Source of the DNA: Oxalobacteraceae bacterium OTU3CAMAD1
Lineage (GTDB): Bacteria > Pseudomonadota > Gammaproteobacteria > Burkholderiales > Burkholderiaceae_D
Reading direction: 5' to 3'
NCBI GenBank assembly: GCA_024123915.1
Contig: CP099650.1
Coordinates: forward strand, 7,417,273 to 7,481,272
DNA: 64,000 bases
The notes below the pieces were generated by a model, which did no database searches, was not told where the DNA came from, and worked only from the letters and a program-made list of their open reading frames with translations. The translations under genes and the position numbers were made by a program. Positions within the stretch are counted from its first letter, which is position 1. The number at the start of each line of letters is the position of its first letter. Positions 43,370-52,033 of the stretch are shown piece by piece.

Positions 43370-44497
43370 ATGCCTACAGCCCAAGAGCCCACCCTCACCC
43401 TCAATCCAGGTGCCGCCAACGGCCCGTCGGTCGCGGCGGGCGGCACCTGGCAAGTGCACGCTCTGGCGCAGGGCAAGGCGATGGCCACCATCACCGGGCT
43501 GCTGAAATCCCTCAAGGCCGACAAAGTGAGCTGGGACCTGTCGGCGATCGACAGCATGGACCACATCGGCGCCCAGCTGTTCTGGAACGCCTGGGGCAAA
43601 ACCCGCCCGCCCGACCTGCACCTGGCGCCGGGGCAGGAAGAATTCTTCAACCGGCTCGAAACCACCGGCAAAATCGAACTGCCGCGCCCACGCCAGCAGC
43701 GCCTGACGTGGGTGATGAAGCTTGGCTTCGCGATGCTGCTGTTCTTCGAGCACATGCTCGGCTTCATCACGCTGATCGGCCAACTGACCCTGGACCTGTG
43801 GCGCTTCGTCCGCGCGCCGCAACGCGGTCCGTGGAAGGAAATCTCGGCCAACATCTTCCACGCCGGCTTCCAGGCGCTGGGTATCACTGCGCTGGTCGGG
43901 TTCTTGATCGGCGTGGTGCTGTCGTTCCTGTCGGCCCAGCAGCTGCGTGCCTTCGGCGGCGACATCTATCTGGTCAACCTGCTCGGCATGAGCATCATCC
44001 GCGAACTGGGACCGCTGCTGGCGGCGATTCTGGTGGCGGGCCGCTCGGGCTCCTCGATCACCGCGCAATTGGGCGTGATGCGGGTGACCGAGGAACTCGA
44101 CGCCATGCTGGTGATGGGAATCTCGCACGGCTTCCGCCTGGTGATGCCGAAGGTGCTGGCCCTTGCCATCTCGATGCCGCTGCTGGTGATCTGGACCGAT
44201 TCGATGGCGCTGATCGGCGGCATGCTGTCGGCGCAGGTAGAACTCGGCCTGTCGCCGCAGTACTTCATCTCCAAGCTGCCGGACGCGGTGCCGCTGGCGA
44301 ACTACATGATCGGCCTTGGCAAGGGCGTGGTGTTCGGCGTGCTGATCGCGCTGGTGTCGTGCCACTTCGGCCTGCGCATCAAGCCGAACACGGAAAGCCT
44401 GGGACGCGGCACCACCACCTCGGTGGTCACGGCCATCACGGTCGTGATCCTGGCCGACGCGGTGTTCGCCATCCTGTTCAACGGCGTGGGGTTCTGA
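43370..44497 (+). CDS. MlaE-family ABC transporter permease with N-terminal STAS-like domain
   Basis: The inner-membrane subunit of an MCE-type lipid transporter. The 375-residue protein has a soluble N-terminal STAS-like domain (about 25-100, with VSWDLSAIDSMDHIGAQLFWNAW) fused to an MlaE permease (about 115-375) with several membrane helices and the family stretch IIRELGPLLAAILVAGRSGSSI. In E. coli the STAS protein MlaB is separate, so the fusion is a distinct architecture. It is first in a tightly packed operon; its stop overlaps the ATPase start by one base. No good ribosome-binding site precedes it. Confidence 0.92.
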   Translation: MPTAQEPTLTLNPGAANGPSVAAGGTWQVHALAQGKAMATITGLLKSLKADKVSWDLSAIDSMDHIGAQLFWNAWGKTRPPDLHLAPGQEEFFNRLETTGKIELPRPRQQRLTWVMKLGFAMLLFFEHMLGFITLIGQLTLDLWRFVRAPQRGPWKEISANIFHAGFQALGITALVGFLIGVVLSFLSAQQLRAFGGDIYLVNLLGMSIIRELGPLLAAILVAGRSGSSITAQLGVMRVTEELDAMLVMGISHGFRLVMPKVLALAISMPLLVIWTDSMALIGGMLSAQVELGLSPQYFISKLPDAVPLANYMIGLGKGVVFGVLIALVSCHFGLRIKPNTESLGRGTTTSVVTAITVVILADAVFAILFNGVGF

Positions 44498-45366
44498 TGG
44501 CCGATCTTGCACTCGTTCCCGACAAAGCCTGCGGTCCGGGCACAGGTGAACTAACCCTCGACGGCAGCGTGCCGATCGTCGACATCACCGGCCTGTGGAC
44601 CAAGTACGGCCGCACCGTCGTGCACCAGGACTTGAACCTGGAAATCGAACAAGGCGAGATCATGTCCATCGTCGGTGGCTCCGGTACCGGCAAGACCACA
44701 CTGGTGCGCCAGATGCTGGGCCTCGAGCGCCCCGCGCGCGGCTGCGTGCGCGTGTTCGGCGAAGACATCAGCGAGATCGGTCCGGCGCAACTCCAGCAGC
44801 TGCGCAACCATTGGGGTATGCTGTTCCAGCAGGGAGCGCTGTATTCGGCGCTGACGGTGTTCGAGAACATCGCCCAGCCGATGCGCGAGCTGCAGGTGCT
44901 GCCGGAAGACCTGGTGCGCGACGCCGTGCTGCTGAAAATGAATATGGTCGGCCTGGGACCGGAACACGCGAACAAGATGCCGTCCGACCTGTCCGGCGGC
45001 ATGGTCAAGCGCGTGGCCCTGGCGCGCGCGCTGGCGCTGGAACCGAAGCTGCTATTCCTCGACGAGCCGACCGCCGGCCTCGATCCCGACCTGTCGGAAG
45101 CGTTTGTATCCCTGATCAAATCGCTGCACCGGGAGCTGGGACTGACCGTCGTCATGGTCACGCACGATCTGGATACGCTGTTCGCACTGTCGACGCGCAT
45201 CGCCGTGCTGGCGGAAAAACACGTGATCGCCCTCGGCCCGCTGCAGGATGTGCTGAAGGTCGACCACCCGTTCATCAAGGAGTTCTTCCTGGGCGACCGG
45301 GGACGCCGCGCGCTGGAGGCACTGGACGAAAAGGCGCTGGACGAAAAAACCAATAAGGATCACTGA
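44497..45366 (+). CDS. MlaF-like ABC transporter ATPase
   Basis: The energising subunit of the MCE-type lipid transporter, on the cytoplasmic face. It has 289 residues: Walker A GGSGTGKT at 60-67, signature LSGGM at 165-169, Walker B LLFLDEP at 185-191 followed by TAGLDPD, and the switch His in VTHDLD. LSGGM in place of LSGGQ is normal for MlaF. The short acidic/basic tail (ALDEKALDEKTNKDH) is unconserved-looking. The start and stop each overlap the neighbouring gene by one base. Confidence 0.93.
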   Translation: MADLALVPDKACGPGTGELTLDGSVPIVDITGLWTKYGRTVVHQDLNLEIEQGEIMSIVGGSGTGKTTLVRQMLGLERPARGCVRVFGEDISEIGPAQLQQLRNHWGMLFQQGALYSALTVFENIAQPMRELQVLPEDLVRDAVLLKMNMVGLGPEHANKMPSDLSGGMVKRVALARALALEPKLLFLDEPTAGLDPDLSEAFVSLIKSLHRELGLTVVMVTHDLDTLFALSTRIAVLAEKHVIALGPLQDVLKVDHPFIKEFFLGDRGRRALEALDEKALDEKTNKDH

Positions 45367-46304
45367 TGGAAAACAGATCACACGCACTCACCACCGGCTT
45401 TTTCACGATCACCCTGCTGATCGCGGCGATCCTGTTCGGCATCTGGTTCAACCGCGACCGCGTCGAGCGGGCGCCGTACGTGATCGCCACCACGCAATCG
45501 GTGCCGGGCCTGAACCCGCAGGCGCCGGTGCGCTACCGGGGCCTGGAAGTGGGCAAGGTCGGCGGCATCGCCTTCAATCCCAAGATGGCCGGCCAGATCC
45601 TCGTCACGCTCAACATCAACACCGACGCGCCGATCACCAAGACCACCTACGCCACCCTGGGCTACCAGGGCGTGACCGGGATCGCCTTCATCCAGCTCGA
45701 CGACGAGCAAACCGGCTCGCCGCTGCTGGCCACCAGCAACGAGGCGCCGGCCGTCATTCCGCTGCGCCAGGGCTTCCTGGACCAGGTGGAAAAGCGCGGC
45801 AAGGAGATCCTGTCGCAGACCGAGGAAGTGACCAAACGCCTCAACACCCTGCTCAGCCCCGAAAACCAGAAGATCATGCTGGCGGCGTTCGCCGACGTCA
45901 GCGCGACCGCCAACAAATACCGCGACCTGCCGGCCAAGCTGGAGCCGACCATCGTCAAGCTGCCGGCGCTGGCCAACGAGGTGCAAAAGACGCTGGTGTC
46001 CGTCAACGCGCTGGCGACCGACGTCAATCGCCTGACCACCGGCCTGCAAGCGCCGGACGGGCCGATCGCGCGCGTCAGCGGCACCGTCGACCGCATCGGC
46101 CTGTCGGTCGAATCGGTGGCCGGAGGCCTGGAACTGGACACGCTGCCGCAGGTGAACTCGCTGGCCGACGACACCCGCTCGTCGATGCGCGCGCTGCGCA
46201 AGACCATGAACAAGATTAACGATCGTCCGCAAAGCCTGATCTTCGGCGCGCCCGGCACCCCGCCCGGCCCGGGGGAAGAAGGCTTTACCGCTCCGACCAA
46301 ATAA
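45366..46304 (+). CDS. MCE-domain (MlaD-family) periplasmic lipid-binding subunit
   Basis: A membrane-anchored periplasmic protein of 312 residues. It has a single N-terminal transmembrane segment (about 9-27) and one MCE domain (about 37-115, with VPGLNPQAPVRYRGLEVGKV). A long helical/coiled region extends to about 280, and the tail is Pro/Gly-rich. MCE proteins form hexameric rings or tubes that pass phospholipids between membranes. It is translationally coupled to the ATPase gene (TGATG overlap). Confidence 0.93.
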   Translation: MENRSHALTTGFFTITLLIAAILFGIWFNRDRVERAPYVIATTQSVPGLNPQAPVRYRGLEVGKVGGIAFNPKMAGQILVTLNINTDAPITKTTYATLGYQGVTGIAFIQLDDEQTGSPLLATSNEAPAVIPLRQGFLDQVEKRGKEILSQTEEVTKRLNTLLSPENQKIMLAAFADVSATANKYRDLPAKLEPTIVKLPALANEVQKTLVSVNALATDVNRLTTGLQAPDGPIARVSGTVDRIGLSVESVAGGLELDTLPQVNSLADDTRSSMRALRKTMNKINDRPQSLIFGAPGTPPGPGEEGFTAPTK

Positions 46305-46313
46305 GGATCACCG

Positions 46314-46925
46314 ATGACCACGACCCTGCGCGCCCGCGCCGCCATCATCATCGCCGCCGTTTTGCTGAGCGCCTGCGCCAGCAAAGGCCCGACCAACGCC
46401 CACTACGACTTTGGCCCGCTGCCGCCGCCAACCCAGGCGGCCGCCGCCAACAGCATCGGCGCCATCATCGTCGCCGACGCCACCGGTCCGGCGTCGCTCG
46501 ATTCGGAGCGCATGCAATACCGCCTGCTGTACGCCGACGCGCGCCAATCGCGCCCCTACGCCTACAACCAGTGGACCAGCACCCCGCTGCAGCTGGTCAC
46601 GCAGCGCATGAAGGCGCGCATCGCGCAGGCCGGCGTGAAGGTGCTGTCGACCACCGACTCGGCCGCCGCCGTCAACCTGCTACGGCTGGAGGTCGACGAC
46701 TTCGCACAGAACTTCGAGACGGCCACGCAAAGCAGCGGCAATATCAGCCTGCGCGCCTCGGTGTTCCGCAACCACCGCCTGGTGGACCAGAAGACCTTTG
46801 CCCGCAGCGCCCCGGCGCCTAGCGCGGATGCCGCCGGCGGCGCGCGCGCCCTGGCCGACGCCTCCGACGCACTGGCCGCCGACGTGCTGGTGTGGCTGGC
46901 GGCGCTGCCGCCGCAAGGACAATGA
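46314..46925 (+). CDS. ABC-type transport auxiliary lipoprotein (PqiC-like)
   Basis: A 203-residue lipoprotein with lipobox LLSAC (lipidated Cys near residue 20). The body fits the ABC_trans_aux/PqiC family: HYDFGPL near the start, and a central MQYRLLYADARQSRPYAYNQW block. Such proteins are the outer-membrane partners of MCE transporters. It has AAGGA upstream of the start. Its TGA overlaps the next gene's ATG. Confidence 0.87.
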   Translation: MTTTLRARAAIIIAAVLLSACASKGPTNAHYDFGPLPPPTQAAAANSIGAIIVADATGPASLDSERMQYRLLYADARQSRPYAYNQWTSTPLQLVTQRMKARIAQAGVKVLSTTDSAAAVNLLRLEVDDFAQNFETATQSSGNISLRASVFRNHRLVDQKTFARSAPAPSADAAGGARALADASDALAADVLVWLAALPPQGQ

Positions 46926-48112
46926 CGCAACCGGCGGCATCGGCGCCGCCCGTTCCGGCGCCCGTCCGCAAAGGCTCGCCGCTCTCGCGCGCGGCGCTGC
47001 TGGCTTATCTGCTGCTGATCATCTACGCCAGCTGGTTCCCGTTCTCCGGTTGGCAGAACCAGGGCCTGTCGCCGCTGATCTTCCTCGAAACCTCCAGCAT
47101 GCCGCGCTACTGGACCAAGTTCGACGCCATCATCAACGTGGTCGGCTACGTGCCTTTGGGGGCGCTGATCGTCTACTCGCTGTACCCGCGCATTCGCGGC
47201 ATCTTCGCCTTCCTGCTCGCCACCTTATGCGGGTTGCTGGTGTCCGGCACGATGGAGGCGGTGCAAACCTACCTGCCCAGCCGCGTCTCGTCCAACCTGG
47301 ACTTCTACACCAACGCCGCCGGCTGCGCGATCGGTGGCCTGATCGGCGCGCTAACGGTGCGGCGGCTGCTCGATGAAAGCCCGCTGCAGCGGCTGCGGCG
47401 CGCCTGGTTCGCGCCGCACGCCAGCCAGGGCCTGGTGCTGCTGGCGCTTTGGCCGCTGGCGCAGATCTATCCGCAAAGCTTCCTGTTCGGCCTGGGCCAG
47501 TTGCTGCCGATCCTGTCGGACTGGATGTCGCAGCTGCTCGACATGGAGATCGACCTGGCCAGCTACGTGCGGCCGGACATGGTGCTGACGGTCGAACAAT
47601 ACTGGCTGTCGGAGACCATTATCACCGCCTGCGGCATGGTCGGCGCGGCGTTGACCTTGCTATGTTTGCTGCGCAAGCCGGCCCCGCGCGCCCTGCTGGT
47701 GGTGGCCATGATCGGTTCGGCCATCGTCGTCAAGGCGTTGGCGACGGCGCTGCTATTTTCGCCGGAAAACGCCTTCGCCTGGGTGACGCCGGGCGCCGAG
47801 GGCGGCTTCCTGATCGGCGCCATCATGCTCGCCGGCCTGATGTTCGCCCCGCACGTGGCGCAGCGGCGGCTGGGCGCGGTGACGTTGTTGTTAAGCCTGG
47901 TGGTCATCAACACCACACCCGCCAACCCGTATTTCGTGGCCACTTTGCAAACATGGGTGCAGGGTAAGTTCCTCAACTTCAATGGCGCGGCGCAATTCCT
48001 GTCGCTGCTGTGGCCGTTCTTCGCGGTCTGGTTCCTGTGGCTGCCCTCGCACAAGCTCAACAAGGAGCCCAGAGACCCAAACACCGGCCCGGGCCAAGGG
48101 CGGGTATCATAG
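46922..48112 (+). CDS. VanZ-family integral membrane protein
   Basis: A 396-residue inner-membrane protein. The N-terminal half is VanZ-like: YASWFPFSGW near residue 38, then FDAIINVVGYVPLGALIV and the conserved EAVQTYLPSRVSSNLDFYTN block. Further hydrophobic segments make up the C-terminal half. The role of VanZ proteins is poorly known; VanZ itself gives teicoplanin resistance. The start overlaps the stop of the lipoprotein gene by 4 nt (ATGA), so it is the fifth gene of the MCE operon. That coupling suggests an envelope role with the lipid transporter. Confidence 0.88.
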   Translation: MTQPAASAPPVPAPVRKGSPLSRAALLAYLLLIIYASWFPFSGWQNQGLSPLIFLETSSMPRYWTKFDAIINVVGYVPLGALIVYSLYPRIRGIFAFLLATLCGLLVSGTMEAVQTYLPSRVSSNLDFYTNAAGCAIGGLIGALTVRRLLDESPLQRLRRAWFAPHASQGLVLLALWPLAQIYPQSFLFGLGQLLPILSDWMSQLLDMEIDLASYVRPDMVLTVEQYWLSETIITACGMVGAALTLLCLLRKPAPRALLVVAMIGSAIVVKALATALLFSPENAFAWVTPGAEGGFLIGAIMLAGLMFAPHVAQRRLGAVTLLLSLVVINTTPANPYFVATLQTWVQGKFLNFNGAAQFLSLLWPFFAVWFLWLPSHKLNKEPRDPNTGPGQGRVS

Positions 48113-48164
48113 CGCCTCAAGCATTGGCCTCGCCGGCTGACAACTTTTTCCGAGAGAGATAGCC

Positions 48165-48482
48165 ATGAGCGACACTCCGTATTTCAAACACCACGTCTTC
48201 TTCTGCATGAACAAGCGTGACGACGGCCGCAACAGCTGCGGCGACCACGGCGCGGAAACCGCCCAAAAGCACGCCAAGAAACGCTGCAAGCAACTGGACA
48301 TCAACGGCCACGGCGGCGTCCGCATCAACCAGGCAGGCTGCCTGGACCGTTGCGAGGAAGGCCCGGTGCTGGTGGTCTACCCGGAAGGCGTCTGGTACAC
48401 CTACGTCGACACCAGCGACATCGATGAAATCATCGACAGTCACTTGGTACAAGGCAAGATTGTTGACCGTCTTAAAATTTAA
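48165..48482 (+). CDS. Thioredoxin-like (2Fe-2S) ferredoxin family protein
   Basis: A 105-residue cytoplasmic protein with the Cys pattern of thioredoxin-like 2Fe-2S ferredoxins: Cys in HHVFFCMNKR, a second Cys in RNSCGDHG, and the pair in AGCLDRCEEGP. The C-terminal half shows VVYPEGVWYTYVD, typical of the family. GAGAGAG lies upstream of the start. It is followed after 6 nt by the alpha/beta hydrolase gene, probably on the same message. Confidence 0.9.
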   Translation: MSDTPYFKHHVFFCMNKRDDGRNSCGDHGAETAQKHAKKRCKQLDINGHGGVRINQAGCLDRCEEGPVLVVYPEGVWYTYVDTSDIDEIIDSHLVQGKIVDRLKI

Positions 48483-48488
48483 AGAGCT

Positions 48489-49157
48489 ATGAACAAGAAC
48501 GAAAAATTCACCCTGGCAGGTAACGCCGGCCTGATGGAAGGCCAGATCGACTATCCGAAGAACGACACGCCGGTCGGCGTCGCCCTGGTGGCCCATCCGC
48601 ACCCGCTGTACGGCGGCACGATGGACAACAAGGTCGCCGTCACGCTGGCGCGCACCTTCGCCAGCCTCGGCTACGTGGTGGCGCGCATCAACTTCCGTGG
48701 CGTCGGCGCCTCCGAGGGCGTGCACGACCACGGCCACGGCGAGACCGACGACATGGCCATCCTGCACGCCTGGATGACGGAGAAATATCCGGGCCTGCCG
48801 GTGGCGCTGGGCGGTTTCTCGTTCGGCACCTTCGTGCAGTCGAAGCTGGCGCAGCGCCTGGTCGCCGCCGGCACCCCGGCCGAGCGCCTGGTGCTGGTCG
48901 GCAGCGCCGCCAAGAAATGGGAAATGGCCGACATTCCAGCCGACACCATCCTGATCCACGGCGAAAACGACGACACCATCCCGCTGATCGACGTGCTCGA
49001 CTGGCTGCGTCCGCAGGAGATCCCGGTGATCGTCATCCCGGGCGCCGACCACTTCTTCCATCGCAAGTTGCAACACATCAAAAGCTGGGTAACCCAGCTG
49101 TGGCGCCGTCCCGGCGACGTCGCCGGCACCGAAACGGACACCTCCGCAGCGGATTAA
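48489..49157 (+). CDS. Alpha/beta hydrolase
   Basis: A 222-residue soluble hydrolase. HPHPLYGGTMDNKV near residues 38-51 and NFRGVGASEG are the marks of a widespread small alpha/beta hydrolase group. The nucleophile elbow is GGFSFG (about 115-120); the acid and His follow in HGENDD and GADHFFH. Members act on esters or thioesters, and the substrate is not known. It shares a message with the upstream ferredoxin-like gene. Confidence 0.9.
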   Translation: MNKNEKFTLAGNAGLMEGQIDYPKNDTPVGVALVAHPHPLYGGTMDNKVAVTLARTFASLGYVVARINFRGVGASEGVHDHGHGETDDMAILHAWMTEKYPGLPVALGGFSFGTFVQSKLAQRLVAAGTPAERLVLVGSAAKKWEMADIPADTILIHGENDDTIPLIDVLDWLRPQEIPVIVIPGADHFFHRKLQHIKSWVTQLWRRPGDVAGTETDTSAAD

Positions 49158-49220
49158 CGCTCTATAATCCCCGCTGTTTTTTTACGCACTTTTTTAACCT
49201 TACCACCGAACAACTAGCCC

Positions 49221-50366
49221 ATGAAAAAATTGATCGCGGCACTGGCCACCAGTGTGATGTTGATGTCCGCCGCTGTGGCCCAAACCCTGCCGCCCCCTAC
49301 CATCGCCGCCAAATCCTGGCTGCTGCTGGACGCCACCAGCGGCCAGGTGATCGCCTCGCAAGATCCGAACGCCCGCGTCGAGCCTGCCTCGCTGACCAAG
49401 ATCATGACGGCCTACGTCGTCTTCGGCGCGCTGCGCGACAAGAAGCTCACCCTGAACCAGATGGTCAACGTCTCGACCAAGGCGTGGAAGGTCGACGCCA
49501 GCAGCTCGAAGATGTTCATCGACCCGGCCACGCCGGTCAGCATCGACGACCTGCTGCACGGTCTGATGATTCAATCCGGCAATGACGCCGCCGTCGCGCT
49601 GGCCGAGGCCGTCGCCGGCGACGAATCGGCCTTCGTCGTCATGATGAACAAGGAAGCCGAGCGCATGAGCTTGAAGTCGACCCGCTTCGCCAATCCGCAT
49701 GGCCTGCCAAGCCCGGACAATTATTCCACTGCGCAAGACCTGTCGGTGCTGGCAAAGCGCGTGATCCTGGACTTCCCGCAGTTCTACAAGATCGACTCGG
49801 TCAAGAGCTTCACGTATAACAAGATCACGCAGCCAAACCGCAACCGCCTGCTGTGGCTGGACCCGACCGTCGACGGCATGAAGACCGGCCACACCGAAGC
49901 GGCCGGCTATTGCATGATCGCCTCGGCGCGTCGTCCGAACGGCGCCAGCGAGCGCCGCCTGATTTCGGTGGTGCTGGGCACCAATTCCGACAACACCCGC
50001 ACGCAGGAAAGCCAGAAGCTGCTGAACTGGGGCTTCCAGAACTTCGACACGGTCAAGCTGTACTCCAAGGGCCAGGCCATCGCGACGCCGGAAATCTGGA
50101 AGGGCTCGCAGGGTTCGGTCAAGATCGGCTTCACCAGCGATGTGATGGTGACGGTGCCGAAGGGGGTCGCCGCCAAGATGAAGCCGGTGCTTGAGCGTAA
50201 GGACCCGCTGGTCGCGCCGTTGCCGCTCAATACCCGTGTCGGCTCGCTGAAGATGATGGTGGACGGCAAGCCGCTGCTGGAACTGCCGGTGGTGGCGCTG
50301 GAGAATGTGGAAGAAGCGTCGATCTTCGGCCGCGCCTGGGATTCGATGCGCCTCTGGATGAACTAA
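49221..50366 (+). CDS. D-alanyl-D-alanine carboxypeptidase (PBP5/6 family)
   Basis: A periplasmic, membrane-anchored enzyme that trims the terminal D-Ala of peptidoglycan stem peptides. The 381-residue protein has a signal peptide ending near AAVAQ, active-site motifs S57-L-T-K60, SGN at 119-121 and KTG at 221-223, and a C-terminal amphipathic anchor region (FGRAWDSMRLWMN). A -10-like TATAAT lies at 49163-49168. Downstream is a palindromic repeat. It is the standard DacA/DacC type; the exact paralogue name is not decided. Confidence 0.94.
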   Translation: MKKLIAALATSVMLMSAAVAQTLPPPTIAAKSWLLLDATSGQVIASQDPNARVEPASLTKIMTAYVVFGALRDKKLTLNQMVNVSTKAWKVDASSSKMFIDPATPVSIDDLLHGLMIQSGNDAAVALAEAVAGDESAFVVMMNKEAERMSLKSTRFANPHGLPSPDNYSTAQDLSVLAKRVILDFPQFYKIDSVKSFTYNKITQPNRNRLLWLDPTVDGMKTGHTEAAGYCMIASARRPNGASERRLISVVLGTNSDNTRTQESQKLLNWGFQNFDTVKLYSKGQAIATPEIWKGSQGSVKIGFTSDVMVTVPKGVAAKMKPVLERKDPLVAPLPLNTRVGSLKMMVDGKPLLELPVVALENVEEASIFGRAWDSMRLWMN

Positions 50367-50419
50367 GACGACATCCGATTTGGCTCGCTGATGTCAATAC
50401 ACGTGGGGACACGTGGAGA

Positions 50420-50517
50420 CACGTAGGGCGGATTAGCGCAGCGTAATCGGCCAATGCGTGCGTTTCGACGACGCATGGATTGGCCGATTACGGCGTTCCG
50501 CCTAATCCGCCCTACGT
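50420..50517. repeat. Dispersed palindromic repeat, family I (full copy 2)
   Basis: CACGTAGGGCGGATTAGCG and its inverse at the right end flank a variable centre. The last bases supply the stop codon of the HDOD gene on the minus strand. Immediately before it, GACACGTGG-like units repeat twice (50399-50420). Confidence 0.85.
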
Positions 50518-51873
50518 ATTTCCCGTGTTTCCCGGGTCTCCTGTGTAACGCATCGATTCCTGGGCCCACTTGAACGCGGCTCTGCCACACGCCGCCAGCC
50601 CATCTGCTTCCATCCCCAGCGTCCGCGCGATCTCCAGCGCCCGCTCGACCTTGTCCCGCTCCAGCAGCAGCACCACCATCAAATACGGCCCGTACACGCC
50701 CTCGCTACCCAGCAGCACATCGCGGATATCGTCCGACAGATGCATCTTGCCGACCAAATTGGCCATCGGCACGCCCAGCAACACATCAAACAGCGACAAC
50801 AGCCCCACCAGGAACAATTCGTCCCGCTTGGCCAACGGCAGCGGACTGCACGTCTCCAAAAAACGCGCGCGCGTCAGCGCCACTTCCAACAAGGAGGCGT
50901 CACGCTCGCGGTTGGCACCACTGCCCAGACGGAACATCGACACCGTCAGCCCGCGATACAGTTGATTGCGTCCCAGCACCATGAACGCCTGCTGCAGGCT
51001 GGTGACCTTGGTGGTCTGACCGTTGCTCGGCGCATTGGCCCATTGCAGCACCTGGAACGTCATGCCGGGATCGCGCTTGGCCACCTCGATCATGGCGGGC
51101 AGTTCGGCGTCCGTGCGCAGCAGGTTCAGCAGCTCAATCGACGTCATGCGGCTTTGATCGACCTTGGCGTCCGGATCGACCTGGTCGCTGGTGGAGAGGT
51201 AGTGGCCGAGGAAATAGTCGCAGCCCCACGACAGGCACATGCGCTGCTCGTCCCACGATTCGACGCCATCGACCGCCAGCATCATGTCCGGGTAGCGCAT
51301 GCGCAATTGCTTGGCCAGCGTCTGGAAGTCCGCCAGCGCATGTTCATTCAAGTACAGCATCGCCAGGTCGCACAGCGCCAGCAGCGGCACGTCGTCGGCG
51401 TCCAGCGACACGCCGCGCAAGGCGACCTTGCAGCCGGACTGGCGCAGCGCGGCCATCCGCTCGGCGATTTGCGCCACGGGCAGTTCGGTGGCCTTAAGGT
51501 CCAGCATGAATATGGTGTGCGGCGCGATCAGCGGAAGGTGGTGTTGGGCGACTACCGCATCCATGCTGAGCTGTACCAGTGCCAGGCGGTTCTGCGCGAA
51601 CTCCGGCAGGCCCGCAGCGGCCAATGTGTCGATCGCGAGCGGCTCGACCAATGGCAGCCCGCTGCCACCAAGGGGAACGGAGAACCGGTAGCCGCAAAGG
51701 CGGTTGCGCGTGTCGACGATCTCGGCACGCACGACGACGGCGTCCGGATCGCCGGCGGGAGGCTTGACCGGCGTCGGCCCTGGCACCTGCACCGGCGGTG
51801 GCTCCATGACGGACATGCTGACGGCAGGTGCGGCAGGCTGCGCCCTCGGCCTCAGAAAAGACAAAAATCCCAC
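50512..51873 (-). CDS. EAL-like/HDOD-domain signalling protein
   Basis: A cytoplasmic protein of 453 residues, starting at a GTG with GAGGG upstream. The N-terminal ~45 residues are Pro-rich and probably disordered. A degenerate EAL-like domain follows (about 48-235): the fold can be traced (FMLDLKATELP, YFLGHYLS) but the catalytic E-A-L and metal-binding acids are not evident. A C-terminal HDOD domain extends from about 240 (LLNLLRTDAELPAMIEVAKRDPGMTFQVLQWAN, interrupted by usual variation). This is the YuxH-type layout. The end (GDPGNTGNT and stop) runs up to and into a dispersed repeat. Its role in signalling is unknown. Confidence 0.85.
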   Translation of the reverse strand: MGFLSFLRPRAQPAAPAVSMSVMEPPPVQVPGPTPVKPPAGDPDAVVVRAEIVDTRNRLCGYRFSVPLGGSGLPLVEPLAIDTLAAAGLPEFAQNRLALVQLSMDAVVAQHHLPLIAPHTIFMLDLKATELPVAQIAERMAALRQSGCKVALRGVSLDADDVPLLALCDLAMLYLNEHALADFQTLAKQLRMRYPDMMLAVDGVESWDEQRMCLSWGCDYFLGHYLSTSDQVDPDAKVDQSRMTSIELLNLLRTDAELPAMIEVAKRDPGMTFQVLQWANAPSNGQTTKVTSLQQAFMVLGRNQLYRGLTVSMFRLGSGANRERDASLLEVALTRARFLETCSPLPLAKRDELFLVGLLSLFDVLLGVPMANLVGKMHLSDDIRDVLLGSEGVYGPYLMVVLLLERDKVERALEIARTLGMEADGLAACGRAAFKWAQESMRYTGDPGNTGNT

Positions 51874-52033
51874 GTCATACCCTCTGCGGAAGCGTTTTCT
51901 ACAACGATCATACCGTGGAATTTATGGCGCACAACTTGGCATGGCGAAAAAACCCGGGGCGCCGCCACGCAATCTCTGTAACTAAAATACAGGGTTCTCG
52001 TATAATCTGCGCACTCCCGCCACCTGTGAAAGC

